From assembly GCA_934316925.1 (NCBI GenBank), contig CAKREC010000002.1, positions 1-64,000 on the forward strand: DNA of 64,000 nt. Reading direction: 5' to 3'. This DNA is from an uncultured Eubacterium sp. (GTDB lineage: Bacteria > Bacillota > Clostridia > Lachnospirales > Lachnospiraceae). Below are positions 34,619 through 42,500 of the stretch, piece after piece. A program made the translations under genes and the position numbers. The stretch's first letter is position 1, and each line of letters opens with the position of its first letter. The notes below the pieces were generated by a model, which was not told the DNA's origin, ran no database searches, and saw only the letters and a list, made by a program, of their open reading frames with translations.

Positions 34619-36628
34619 TCAGTCTTTCTTTTCTTTTTTCGCTTTTGTTACTTTGATCTTTAATGTGATCTGACGGTTTTCGAAACAGATTGTTACGGGA
34701 ACCGTTTTTTTAATGCCTTTTTTCGGGGTAACTTTTTTGGCTTTGATCACACCCTTTTTACTGATCGAGACATACTTTTTGTATTTGCTTTTGCAGGTAA
34801 CTTTGCTGGAAGACGGAGTGGCTGCTATTTTTAATTTCAGTTTTTTCCCTTTTTCCAGTTTAATTACCTGATTGTTTTTAACTTTCTTTTTGCCTTTTTT
34901 TATGGTCAATGTTGTCTTTTGTAAATTGCTCTGGGCATTCAGGACTGCAATCCTTGCCGATGTAAACTGGTTTGCGGTAAGAGTCACGCAGGTAAGCCGT
35001 GTTTTGTCCAGTAATGTCGAATATCCGTCGCCGAGTGCGGCGGTGGTTCCATATGCATAACCATAATAAGTCAACGGATCATTGTCATGGAAGAAGTCCT
35101 GTTCGACTTCGATGGCGCCAAGATCTTCTTCTGTTTGTACAAACCATTTTTGAAAAGTGTTTAAAGCATTTTTTAGTTGATTGAAACTCTTTTTTGTGTA
35201 ATTCTTTTTGTTAAGTGCTGCCGCTTTGTTGATCGCGGTCAGTGGATTGGATTTGGTTGCCGTCTTTTGGATCGTAACATCATCGGCATACTTATTGCCA
35301 TTCGCGTCATAAGTCTGCAAAGAAAGTGAGTTGCTCGTTACTTTCAGGGTAGAGAAAGTAGGAACCGGGTTGTTGGAACGTTCTGCCACATAAAATTGTC
35401 GTGGATCAGACAGTGAAAACATCTTACAGCCGGTAGCTGTACCAAGCGATACATATGTTGTTCCTACAGGGTTACTCAGACTGACATTGTTTTTTCCATA
35501 GGAGATCGCCGTGCCGTCCAACATGGAGTAGGAACGTGCATATGCGTGATCGTGTCCGGAAATGGCAAGATCAATCTGAAACTCATCCATCAGTGGCGCA
35601 AAAATGATCCGCATGTTAGCAGAAGTACGATCCGCATGTGCCGCACCGGAACCGTAAATATCATGATGGAAAAGCGCGATACGCCATTTGGCATTCGGAT
35701 ACGCTTTGATTGCTTTATTCATCAGCTTTCGATGTGAAGAAGCGTCACGGTTGTTGCTGTTCAGTACAATGAACAGGGCGTTATTATAACTAAAATAATA
35801 GTCGCATCCGGCTGGAGTAGAACCATAATTGCCGGCGGTATTTGGATTGTTGAAATGGTACTGATAATCGCCGACACGGGTATCATGATTGCCAATGACG
35901 GCAGCAAAAGGAACGTTTCGTAATACCGAAGGGTAGAGCAGTCCAGCGTATTCACTTTCCCGCAAATTGTCGTCATCGACTTCTTTTTTAAAGTCGATCT
36001 GGTCACCTGCGGATACAACGAAAGAAGCGTTCGGCACCATGGAAAGTGCTTTTTCCAGAGTGCGGTTCCAACTGTAAGTATCGGCGGAAATACTGGTAGA
36101 CGCACCAATCTGTGGATCGGCAGTCAGTATAGCAGTAAAGTCACCAGCGCCCTTTGTCCGGTAAGTGTAGGTCTGAGACCAGTTTGGAACAGCATCCGTA
36201 ATATCACTGGTATAGCGATAGTAATAGGTGCTGTTCGGAACAAAATAGTTTTTGATAGAAACATGGTTGGCACTGTAGTATGTGATCGAGCCGTTGGATC
36301 GTTCGATCGCAGTAGTACTTCCGGTAACCGTTTTGGATGCTGAGAAATCGGCAGTTGTGCTGATCATAACAGCCGGGGTGCCAATATCCGTGGAGTACCA
36401 TGCAAAATTCAGGTCCTTTTCGCTGCTTCCCGGAGTCAGCATAACATTTGCAGTGCTGGTTGCCTGCACCTGCTGCCAGGTATTGAGCCACTCATTATAT
36501 TCCGGTAATTCCACCGTTTCATCGGCTACCGTGATTTCAGAATCCAGCGTCACTTCGCCGTATGCGGCACAGGGAACCGATGGAATCAGCGAAAAGATCA
36601 GTAAAAACGAGATCAAATATTTATTCAA
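34619..36628 (-). CDS. Secreted metallophosphoesterase (purple-acid-phosphatase-like) with C-terminal repeat domain
   Basis: 669 residues with a signal peptide (about 1-22). Residues 40-150 form an FN3-like N-terminal domain as in plant-type purple acid phosphatases. The catalytic domain (about 155-420) carries the metal motifs ADPQIG, GDQID, GNHDTR, FHHDIYG and GHDHAYARS. A helical FIVAR-like region (about 450-570) is followed by a lysine-rich BIG2-type Ig domain (about 575-669). No membrane or sortase signal is seen at the C-terminus; attachment may be by the basic tail. It follows the L,D-transpeptidase gene after 50 bases on the same strand. Confidence 0.82.
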   Translation of the reverse strand: MNKYLISFLLIFSLIPSVPCAAYGEVTLDSEITVADETVELPEYNEWLNTWQQVQATSTANVMLTPGSSEKDLNFAWYSTDIGTPAVMISTTADFSASKTVTGSTTAIERSNGSITYYSANHVSIKNYFVPNSTYYYRYTSDITDAVPNWSQTYTYRTKGAGDFTAILTADPQIGASTSISADTYSWNRTLEKALSMVPNASFVVSAGDQIDFKKEVDDDNLRESEYAGLLYPSVLRNVPFAAVIGNHDTRVGDYQYHFNNPNTAGNYGSTPAGCDYYFSYNNALFIVLNSNNRDASSHRKLMNKAIKAYPNAKWRIALFHHDIYGSGAAHADRTSANMRIIFAPLMDEFQIDLAISGHDHAYARSYSMLDGTAISYGKNNVSLSNPVGTTYVSLGTATGCKMFSLSDPRQFYVAERSNNPVPTFSTLKVTSNSLSLQTYDANGNKYADDVTIQKTATKSNPLTAINKAAALNKKNYTKKSFNQLKNALNTFQKWFVQTEEDLGAIEVEQDFFHDNDPLTYYGYAYGTTAALGDGYSTLLDKTRLTCVTLTANQFTSARIAVLNAQSNLQKTTLTIKKGKKKVKNNQVIKLEKGKKLKLKIAATPSSSKVTCKSKYKKYVSISKKGVIKAKKVTPKKGIKKTVPVTICFENRQITLKIKVTKAKKEKKD

Positions 36629-36678
36629 AACAATTTCCTCCCAATATTACATAACATGTTTTGAATCCGGCACCGTTG

Positions 36679-37635
36679 TTATTTATCTGCGATGGTCGGA
36701 TCCGTAGGATCATAATATCCTTTTGTGGATTTTTTGACTTTTGCAGCTTTTGGTTTGGTAAAAGGCTTCATGGAAATCTTTGTTTTGATCACAGCGGTAC
36801 ACTGGTAGGCGTGATCATAGATCCATTTTGCATCTTTTACCTGAAGGCGGATACAACCGTGGGAAGCTGCTTTTCCCAGCTTGTTGAATTCTTTTTTCTG
36901 TAAAGAGTATTTATCACCCAGTTTGTCGTAAGTAACCGAATGGAACAAATATGGTCCAGAATAGCGCGTTGCATACTGACCGTTGGAATTATAGCGGAGA
37001 GGATGCCAGCGGCCTGCTCTTGTCAGAGAATAGGTACCGGTACGGCTCAGGTGTCCGGGCTTGCCAACAGAACAGATCATCGTTTTCACTGGGATCGTAT
37101 ATCCTTTGTTGCCATTCTTTGCAAAAATCGTGATCATGTTGTCTTTCAGACTTACATTGATCTGATAACGGGCAGACTTTCCGAGAATCTTAGAAGGATC
37201 CTGAACCTGTTTGCCGTTTTTTCCAAAATATAATTTGTACTTTTTGCCTTTCAAAGTGACATATTTCCATTTCTTACAGACAGCATACGTGGTTTTTTTG
37301 TCAAAGTAATAGTAACTGCTGCCGATTTTTCGATATCCGGTAAGTGCTTTTCCTTTTTTGGAAAGATAGTACTTTTTCGTGGAAGACACGCGCACCCATC
37401 CGGTTTTCACCGTATTGTTCTTATTGGAATCTGGTGTTGCCGTAGCGGTAGGAACCGGACTGGCAGTAGGTTTCTTTGTTGGTGTCACAGTAGGATTTGG
37501 TGTAGCGGTTGTGATGGAACCTCCAGAAATACTGCTTTTCTGGAATTCCGCACGTGCATTTTGTGAGGTAAAACCGCTGAGACAGGTGGTGGCTGCGGTA
37601 AGTCCGAGAAGGACTGCAATCGTATGTATTTTCAT
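36679..37635 (-). CDS. L,D-transpeptidase (YkuD) with choline-binding-like repeats
   Basis: 318 residues from ATG 37635, with AAGGAGAT upstream; the longer frame to 37683 has no such site. A signal peptide (1-27) is followed by a Pro/Thr linker (PTVTPTKKPTASPVPTATA), two or three glycine/tyrosine repeats resembling wall-binding units (GWVRVSSTKKYYLSKKGKAL), and the YkuD catalytic domain (about 145-300) with HSV and the SHGCIRL motif holding the catalytic Cys. These enzymes make 3-3 cross-links or attach proteins in peptidoglycan. It is first in a two-gene minus-strand unit with the metallophosphoesterase. Confidence 0.88.
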   Translation of the reverse strand: MKIHTIAVLLGLTAATTCLSGFTSQNARAEFQKSSISGGSITTATPNPTVTPTKKPTASPVPTATATPDSNKNNTVKTGWVRVSSTKKYYLSKKGKALTGYRKIGSSYYYFDKKTTYAVCKKWKYVTLKGKKYKLYFGKNGKQVQDPSKILGKSARYQINVSLKDNMITIFAKNGNKGYTIPVKTMICSVGKPGHLSRTGTYSLTRAGRWHPLRYNSNGQYATRYSGPYLFHSVTYDKLGDKYSLQKKEFNKLGKAASHGCIRLQVKDAKWIYDHAYQCTAVIKTKISMKPFTKPKAAKVKKSTKGYYDPTDPTIADK

Positions 37636-37775
37636 AGTATATCTCCTTGTTCTTTTCTTATATTTTACATAAAATTCACACAACTTCTATCATAACGATT
37701 TTTCGGGGGAGAATCAATGGTTTTTTTAGAAATTTTGCTGTAATATGATAGGAAAAAATATTCCCAACATCTTCC

Positions 37776-37804
37776 TTGAAAAAAATCACCAAATAGAGTA
37801 TCAT
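37776..37804 (+). promoter_or_regulatory. Promoter of the DUF3783 gene
   Basis: TTGAAA (37776-37781), 17 bases, TATCAT (37799-37804). The spacer holds ATCACCAA (37785-37792), whose exact reverse complement TTGGTGAT lies at 37840-37847. Confidence 0.6.
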
Positions 37805-37810
37805 AATAAG

Positions 37811-37933
37811 TAACAAACAATTCACTTTTGGTAGTCGGATTGGTGATTTGCAAACAAGGTGCCGGTTTCTACTCTGGGTGGAAATCGGCTTCTTTGTCAA
37901 ATGGGGGTACTTTCCGACGGAAAGGAGTTTGAC
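37811..37933 (+). promoter_or_regulatory. Structured 5' leader that hides the ribosome site (candidate cis-regulator)
   Basis: About 120 bases between promoter and start. One stem is GCCGGTTTC with GAAATCGGC (37861-37889 area). A second hairpin, TGTCAAA...CTTTCC-GAC-GGAAAG...TTTGACA (about 37896-37936), contains the GGAAAGGAG ribosome site and reaches the ATG. Such folding would block translation unless the first stem or a ligand rearranges it. It does not match a riboswitch class I know. Confidence 0.5.
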
Positions 37934-38299
37934 ATGGAGAGGGTATTATTAGTGCAGGTGGAGGAATCCGCTGCGAGAAAGATCAAGAAGCTGGCAGAGG
38001 CGAAGAAAATATCTGTGGTTTACGGCACGAAAGAGCAGGGGAGCCAGATCATTCAGGATATACTGGATGGTAAGGAGAATCCGTATGCATCCGAGAATGC
38101 ACTGCCGCGCAAGGGGCTGGTTGTTTTTTGCGGATTGAGTGAGAAACATTTGGACAGTATGTTATTTGACATGCGCAGAAAAAATATTTCGGTTGATTAC
38201 AAGGCGGTTCTGACGCCGACGAATGTTACATGGACATTGCAGCATCTTTATCTGGAGATGGAGATGGAAGAGAGAAAGCTTCGCAACTGCGAAGAGTAG
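37934..38299 (+). CDS. DUF3783-domain protein
   Basis: 121 residues from ATG 37934 with GGAAAGGAG upstream; the longer in-frame start at 37859 falls in the structured leader. The protein has a mixed alpha/beta layout (VLLVQVEESAARKIKKLAE, then VVFCGLSEKHLDSMLFDMRR and DYKAVLTPTNVTWTLQHLY) matching DUF3783, a small cytosolic family of unknown function in Clostridia. The conserved FCGL and the final TPTN-x-TW are typical. No known partner is next to it. Confidence 0.8.
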   Translation: MERVLLVQVEESAARKIKKLAEAKKISVVYGTKEQGSQIIQDILDGKENPYASENALPRKGLVVFCGLSEKHLDSMLFDMRRKNISVDYKAVLTPTNVTWTLQHLYLEMEMEERKLRNCEE

Positions 38300-38343
38300 A
38301 TTGCTAGATATTAACAAAAAAAGTTTCAAAAATACAAAAAATT

Positions 38344-38387
38344 AGGATAAATTGATTCTTGAAATTTTCTTACAAATCGTTTATCCT
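38344..38387 (+). promoter_or_regulatory. Promoter of the purO-purH operon with flanking inverted repeat
   Basis: TTGAAA (38359-38364), 17 bases, TATCCT (38382-38387). An 8-bp perfect inverted repeat (AGGATAAA 38344-38351, TTTATCCT 38380-38387) brackets the promoter and covers the -10; it may be a repressor site. Confidence 0.55.
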
Positions 38388-38398
38388 ATAAAAAGATT

Positions 38399-38472
38399 CC
38401 ATATGACTGGCGGAACGTGGGAGCACCCACAGGGAGTATGGAGATTTCGATGAGCCGACCGCCTGGGCACCA
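38399..38472 (+). promoter_or_regulatory. ZTP riboswitch (pfl motif)
   Basis: The aptamer shows TATGACTGGCGGAACGTGGG, CCCACAGGGAGTATGG, a short variable linker, then GAGCCGACCGCCTGGGCA, which is the pfl consensus including the CCGCCTGGGC pseudoknot strand. It senses ZTP/ZMP, intermediates that build up when 10-formyl-THF is low, and so turns on the last purine steps encoded downstream. Confidence 0.95.
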
Positions 38473-38481
38473 AGTATACAA

Positions 38482-38506
38482 GGTCGCCTGGGCGACCGGC
38501 TTTTTT
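38482..38506 (+). terminator. ZTP riboswitch terminator
   Basis: GGTCGCC (38482-38488) pairs with GGCGACC (38491-38497); GGC and six T follow. Binding of ZTP to the aptamer is expected to prevent this hairpin. Confidence 0.85.
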
Positions 38507-38542
38507 CATATCAAACGGAAAGAAAACATGGAGGAAACAGGA

Positions 38543-39256
38543 ATGAAGATGATTTCATTAGAAAACGAGTTGAAAAACAACGCTTATCCGGGAAGAGGAA
38601 TTGTGATCGGCAAGTCTCCAAACGGAAAATACGCAGTGACAGCGTACTTTATCATGGGGCGCAGCGAGAACAGCCGCAATCGCGTTTTTGTGGAAGAAGG
38701 ACAGGGAATCCGCACACAGGCATTTGATCCGTCAAAATTAAGTGATCCAAGCCTGATCATTTATGCGCCGGTTCGTGTACTTGGCAATCAGACGATCGTA
38801 ACCAATGGAGATCAGACCGACACGATCTACGAGTTGATGGAGAAAGGTCAGACTTTTGAGCAGTCTTTACGCACCAGAGAATTTGAGCCGGATGGTCCGA
38901 ATTACACTCCTAGAATTTCTGGTTTGATGGAGATCGCAGATGGAAACTTTGACTATTCGATGTCTATTTTAAAGAGCAACAATGGAAATCCGGCAGCTTG
39001 CAACCGTTATACGTTTTCTTATAGTACACCGGTAGCGGGAGAAGGTCATTTCATTCATACTTATATGCAGGACGGAGATCCATTGCCAAGTTTCGAAGGC
39101 GAGCCAAAATTGGTAGAGATTTCCGATGATATGGATACATTTACAGATATGCTCTGGAACAGCTTGAATGAGGACAACAAAGTATCTTTGTTTGTTCGTT
39201 ATATCGACATTGCAACTGGTGAATACAAAACAACAATCGTAAATAAAAACAAATAG
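38543..39256 (+). CDS. purO: IMP cyclohydrolase, PurO type
   Basis: 237 residues from ATG 38543 (GGAGG eight bases upstream). The archaeal-type IMP cyclohydrolase layout is clear: NAYPGRGIVIGKSPNGKYAV, YFIMGRSENSRNRVF, FDPSKLSDPSLIIYAPVR, TNGDQTDTIY and NYTPRISG. It closes FAICAR to IMP, the final step of purine synthesis. In most bacteria this activity sits in the N-terminal half of PurH; here it is a separate protein next to a stand-alone formyltransferase. Confidence 0.9.
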   Translation: MKMISLENELKNNAYPGRGIVIGKSPNGKYAVTAYFIMGRSENSRNRVFVEEGQGIRTQAFDPSKLSDPSLIIYAPVRVLGNQTIVTNGDQTDTIYELMEKGQTFEQSLRTREFEPDGPNYTPRISGLMEIADGNFDYSMSILKSNNGNPAACNRYTFSYSTPVAGEGHFIHTYMQDGDPLPSFEGEPKLVEISDDMDTFTDMLWNSLNEDNKVSLFVRYIDIATGEYKTTIVNKNK

Positions 39257-39266
39257 GAGGCACCAC

Positions 39267-40445
39267 ATGAAAGAATTAGAATTAAAATATGGATGTAACC
39301 CAAATCAGAAACCATCACGTATTTACATGGAAGAAGGCGAACTGCCGATCAAGGTTCTCAATGGTAAACCGGGATATATTAACTTCCTGGATGCATTCAA
39401 CGGCTGGCAGCTTGTCAAGGAATTGAAAAAAGCGACAGGGCATCCTGCAGCAACTTCTTTTAAACACGTATCTCCTGCCGGAGCTGCTGTTGGTCTTCCT
39501 TTGAGCGAAGTAGAAGCAAAGATTTACTGGGTGGATGATCTTGGCGATCTTTCTCCATTGGCATGTGCTTATGCCAGAGCCCGTGGTGCAGACCGTATGT
39601 CTTCTTATGGAGATTTCATTGCACTTTCAGATGTGTGCGATGTTTCTACGGCATCGATCATTAAGAGAGAGTTTTCCGATGGTGTCATTGCTCCGGGTTA
39701 TGAGCCGGAGGCCCTTGAGATGTTGAAAGGCAAAAAGAAAGGCAGCTATGCGATCATTGAGATCGATCCGGATTATGTACCAAAACAGCTTGAGAGAAAA
39801 GAAGTATTCGGTATTACTTTCGAGCAGGGAAGAAATGAACTGAATATCGATGATGATTTCTTCAGCAATGTAGTAACCGAGAACAAAGAGATTCCGGAAC
39901 TTGCTAAGATCGACATGGCAATTTCCATGATCACTTTGAAATATACACAGTCTAACTCGGTATGCTTTGTAAAAGGCGGACAGGCAATCGGTATCGGTGC
40001 AGGACAGCAGTCACGTATCCACTGTACAAGACTTGCCGGCAACAAAGCGGACAACTGGTTCCTGCGCCAGTCCCCACAGGTATTGAATCTTCCATTCAAA
40101 GAGGGCATGAAACGCGCAGACCGTGACAATGCGATCGATCTTTACATTGGTGAAGATTATATGGATGTATTGGCAGACGGTGAATGGGAAAAAGTATTTA
40201 CTGAGAAACCACCGGTATTTACAAAAGAGGAAAAAGAAAAATGGTTGAAAGAATATGCAAAAGACGTAACACTTGGTTCGGATGCATTCTTCCCATTCAG
40301 CGATAATATTGAACGCGCTTATCGTAGTGGTGTTAAGTATATTGCACAGCCGGGTGGATCGATCCGTGACCAGGATGTCATTGACGCCTGCAATAAACAT
40401 GGTATTGCGATGAGCTTTACGGGACTTCGTTTGTTCCATCACTAA
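39267..40445 (+). CDS. purH: AICAR formyltransferase (stand-alone PurH formyltransferase part)
   Basis: 392 residues with AGGAGG upstream. It has the formyltransferase motifs LKYGCNPNQKPSRIY, FKHVSPAGAAVG (catalytic Lys-His), KYTQSNSVCFVKGGQAIGIGAGQQSR and AQPGGSIRDQ near the C-terminus. It adds a formyl group from 10-formyl-THF to AICAR, whose accumulation the upstream riboswitch senses. It lacks the cyclohydrolase half, which PurO supplies. The lrgA start is 5 bases beyond its stop. Confidence 0.93.
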   Translation: MKELELKYGCNPNQKPSRIYMEEGELPIKVLNGKPGYINFLDAFNGWQLVKELKKATGHPAATSFKHVSPAGAAVGLPLSEVEAKIYWVDDLGDLSPLACAYARARGADRMSSYGDFIALSDVCDVSTASIIKREFSDGVIAPGYEPEALEMLKGKKKGSYAIIEIDPDYVPKQLERKEVFGITFEQGRNELNIDDDFFSNVVTENKEIPELAKIDMAISMITLKYTQSNSVCFVKGGQAIGIGAGQQSRIHCTRLAGNKADNWFLRQSPQVLNLPFKEGMKRADRDNAIDLYIGEDYMDVLADGEWEKVFTEKPPVFTKEEKEKWLKEYAKDVTLGSDAFFPFSDNIERAYRSGVKYIAQPGGSIRDQDVIDACNKHGIAMSFTGLRLFHH

Positions 40446-40449
40446 GATC

Positions 40450-40821
40450 ATGAAATATTTAATACAGTTTTTAATCATACTGGCCATTTCATTTGCTGGC
40501 GAGGTACTGCATATGGTTCTTCCATTGCCGGTACCTGCCAGCATTTATGGCATGGTCCTATTATTTGTGCTTCTATTGACGGGAGCATTAAAAGTAAATC
40601 AGGTAAAGGATGCCGGCAAGTTTTTGATCGAGATCATGCCGGTTATGTTTATTCCAGCCGGAGTTGGTCTGATCTCTTCCTGGGGAGTACTGCGGCCAAT
40701 TCTTGTACCGGTTTCTGTGATCACCGTCGTATCCTTGCTTACTGTGATGATCGCCAGCGGAACTATCACCCAGTGGGTGATCCGGAAGAAGAGAAAGAAG
40801 GAGGAAATGAGTCGTGAATGA
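40450..40821 (+). CDS. lrgA: LrgA/CidA holin-like membrane protein
   Basis: 123 residues with four membrane helices and the family pattern FLIILAISFAGEVLHMVLPL, PVPASIYGMVLLFVLL and EIMPVMFIPAGVGL. LrgA/CidA proteins form pore-like complexes that affect murein hydrolase release, overflow metabolism and small-molecule export; in gut Firmicutes they also move pyruvate. It begins 4 bases after purH, so it belongs to the ZTP-controlled transcript unless an internal promoter is present. It overlaps lrgB by 8 bases. Confidence 0.85.
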   Translation: MKYLIQFLIILAISFAGEVLHMVLPLPVPASIYGMVLLFVLLLTGALKVNQVKDAGKFLIEIMPVMFIPAGVGLISSWGVLRPILVPVSVITVVSLLTVMIASGTITQWVIRKKRKKEEMSRE

Positions 40822-41506
40822 TATGTTTTTGAGCTCAGCATTTGCCGGTGTCAGCTTAAGTCTGATCGCGTATTGGATCGGCACTTTGCTGAAGAAAAAA
40901 TGGAATCTGGCTATTTTTAATCCTTTGTTGATCTCGATCGCCGTAACGATTGTGGTTCTTCTCGTCGGAAATATTTCTTATGAGACATATAATGAAGGTG
41001 CGCAGTACCTCAGCTGGTTTTTGACGCCGGCAACAGTCAGCCTGGCAATCCCTCTTTACGAGGAATTTGAACTGCTCAAGAAAAATGCGATGGCAGTAAC
41101 GGCAGGGATTATTACCGGTGTGATCACAAGCCTTACAACCGTTTTTGTACTGGCGGTGCTTATGAAATTGTCACACGAAGAATATGTAACGTTATTGCCA
41201 AAATCGATCACGACAGCGATCGGCATGGGTGTTTCTGAAGAAATGGGTGGTTATGTTACCATCACGGTAGCGGTTATCGTTATCACGGGTGTTCTTGGCA
41301 ACATGCTGGCAGAGATCGTGTGCAAGATCTTCAAATTGCAAGAACCAATTGCTCAGGGAGTTGCGATTGGGGCAGCAGCGCATGCAGTCGGTACGGCCAA
41401 AGCAATGGAAATGGGTGAGATCCAGGGGGCTATGAGCAGTCTGTCATTGGCGGTAGCGGGTGTCGTGACGGTTATATTTGCCTCGGTATATGCAGGGTTT
41501 ATTTGA
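40814..41506 (+). CDS. lrgB: LrgB/CidB membrane protein
   Basis: 230 residues from GTG 40814 with AAGGAGGAAATG upstream. It has about seven membrane helices and the LrgB pattern FNPLLISIAVTIVVL, TPATVSLAIPLYEEF, LPKSITTAIGMGVSEEMGG and GAAAHAVGTAKAMEMGE. It works with LrgA. No terminator is visible directly after it. Confidence 0.88.
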   Translation: MNDMFLSSAFAGVSLSLIAYWIGTLLKKKWNLAIFNPLLISIAVTIVVLLVGNISYETYNEGAQYLSWFLTPATVSLAIPLYEEFELLKKNAMAVTAGIITGVITSLTTVFVLAVLMKLSHEEYVTLLPKSITTAIGMGVSEEMGGYVTITVAVIVITGVLGNMLAEIVCKIFKLQEPIAQGVAIGAAAHAVGTAKAMEMGEIQGAMSSLSLAVAGVVTVIFASVYAGFI

Positions 41507-41661
41507 TGTTTCCATGCAGATGGAAGGGAACTTTAACGCATTATGTGAGCAATTAATGAAAAAGTGATCGGTAAAGGCATTTATCAAATATTATCGAACA
41601 CTAATTGAACACTATTGTGTGGGAAACGTTGGGATAAAACTTAAATTCTTTTCCCAAACCA

Positions 41662-41690
41662 TTGAAATAAGAACGTATGTTTGCTATGCT
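41662..41690 (+). promoter_or_regulatory. Promoter with LexA (SOS) box in the spacer
   Basis: TTGAAA (41662-41667), 17 bases, TATGCT (41685-41690). The spacer contains GAACGTATGTTT (41671-41682), which fits the Gram-positive LexA box GAAC-N4-GTTC with one change. No ORF follows on this strand; the transcript would run into stems CTACC/GGTAG (41701-41716) and toward the end of the opposite-strand gene. Confidence 0.6.
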
Positions 41691-41783
41691 ATAAGTGGTG
41701 CTACCCTATTCGGTAGGCGGTTAGCCTTCTCCACAGGAGTTTTAGCCTGCGTTTACACAGAAATTCGTTTTTTGCAGAAATGA

Positions 41784-42362
41784 TCACATACCGTCATCCA
41801 AGTACTCCACAAATTTTCCCCTGAGAAAGAATTGATATTCCGGATGAGCTGCCGCGCCCTTGTATTCGGAATTTATAATTGTTTTTAACCAATCTTCACG
41901 TTTGGCTATAAAATCCTCATATGGTACAATTTTAATTCGTCCATTTTGTTCGGCGTGGATCAATTCGGCATATGCGTCACCAATGTATTCACAATCCGTT
42001 ACTTCCACTTTTTTTCTTGAAACAACGGCATCGGGTATGTTCAATTCAAAATCCGGATCCCGTTCAATTTCAGCACATGAATATATATACCCACTCACAC
42101 CTTCATAGGTTTCTTTTATGGCATTTGGGTAGTATTCCTCAATCTGCAGGATACCCTCATTATCAAAACCATATGGTCCCCATTTTGACCATATGCCATC
42201 ATATGAAAATCCATTTTCTTTACAATATTTTTCAACGGCATTACTAAGATAAACCAGTGTATTTTCTCTCTTTTTCGAAAAATAAATGAGAGGAATATTA
42301 TGATTTGATATTCTGGGTTCTAATACATGGATCCCTTTTGTTTGTGTCGCGTGATAGTACAT
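41784..42362 (-). CDS. Hypothetical protein
   Basis: 192 residues from ATG 42362 with GGGAGG upstream. It starts YYHATQTKGIHVLEPRIS, a pattern seen in some ADP-ribosyltransferase-like or DUF toxin-type proteins, and contains a cluster of aromatic and acidic residues (KWGPYGFDNEGILQIEEYYP, IYSCAEIERDPDFEL). I do not recognise the family with confidence. GC content is lower than that of its neighbours. It ends facing the SOS-box promoter and has no operon partner. Confidence 0.6.
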   Translation of the reverse strand: MYYHATQTKGIHVLEPRISNHNIPLIYFSKKRENTLVYLSNAVEKYCKENGFSYDGIWSKWGPYGFDNEGILQIEEYYPNAIKETYEGVSGYIYSCAEIERDPDFELNIPDAVVSRKKVEVTDCEYIGDAYAELIHAEQNGRIKIVPYEDFIAKREDWLKTIINSEYKGAAAHPEYQFFLRGKFVEYLDDGM

Positions 42363-42453
42363 TGGCTCCCTCCCGGTATTGATTTGTTGTTATGAAAATT
42401 ACAGCTTCCGTTTTTTAAATGATAACATATATTCACATTTTTACCAACAAAAA

Positions 42454-42480
42454 GGAGGCAATTGTCACAATGCTGCCTCC
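42454..42480 (-). terminator. Terminator of the minus-strand deacetylase gene
   Basis: GGAGGCA (42454-42460) with TGCCTCC (42474-42480); on the minus strand the hairpin is followed by TTTTTG. Confidence 0.75.
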
Positions 42481-42500
42481 AATTTTAATGGATATTCCCT

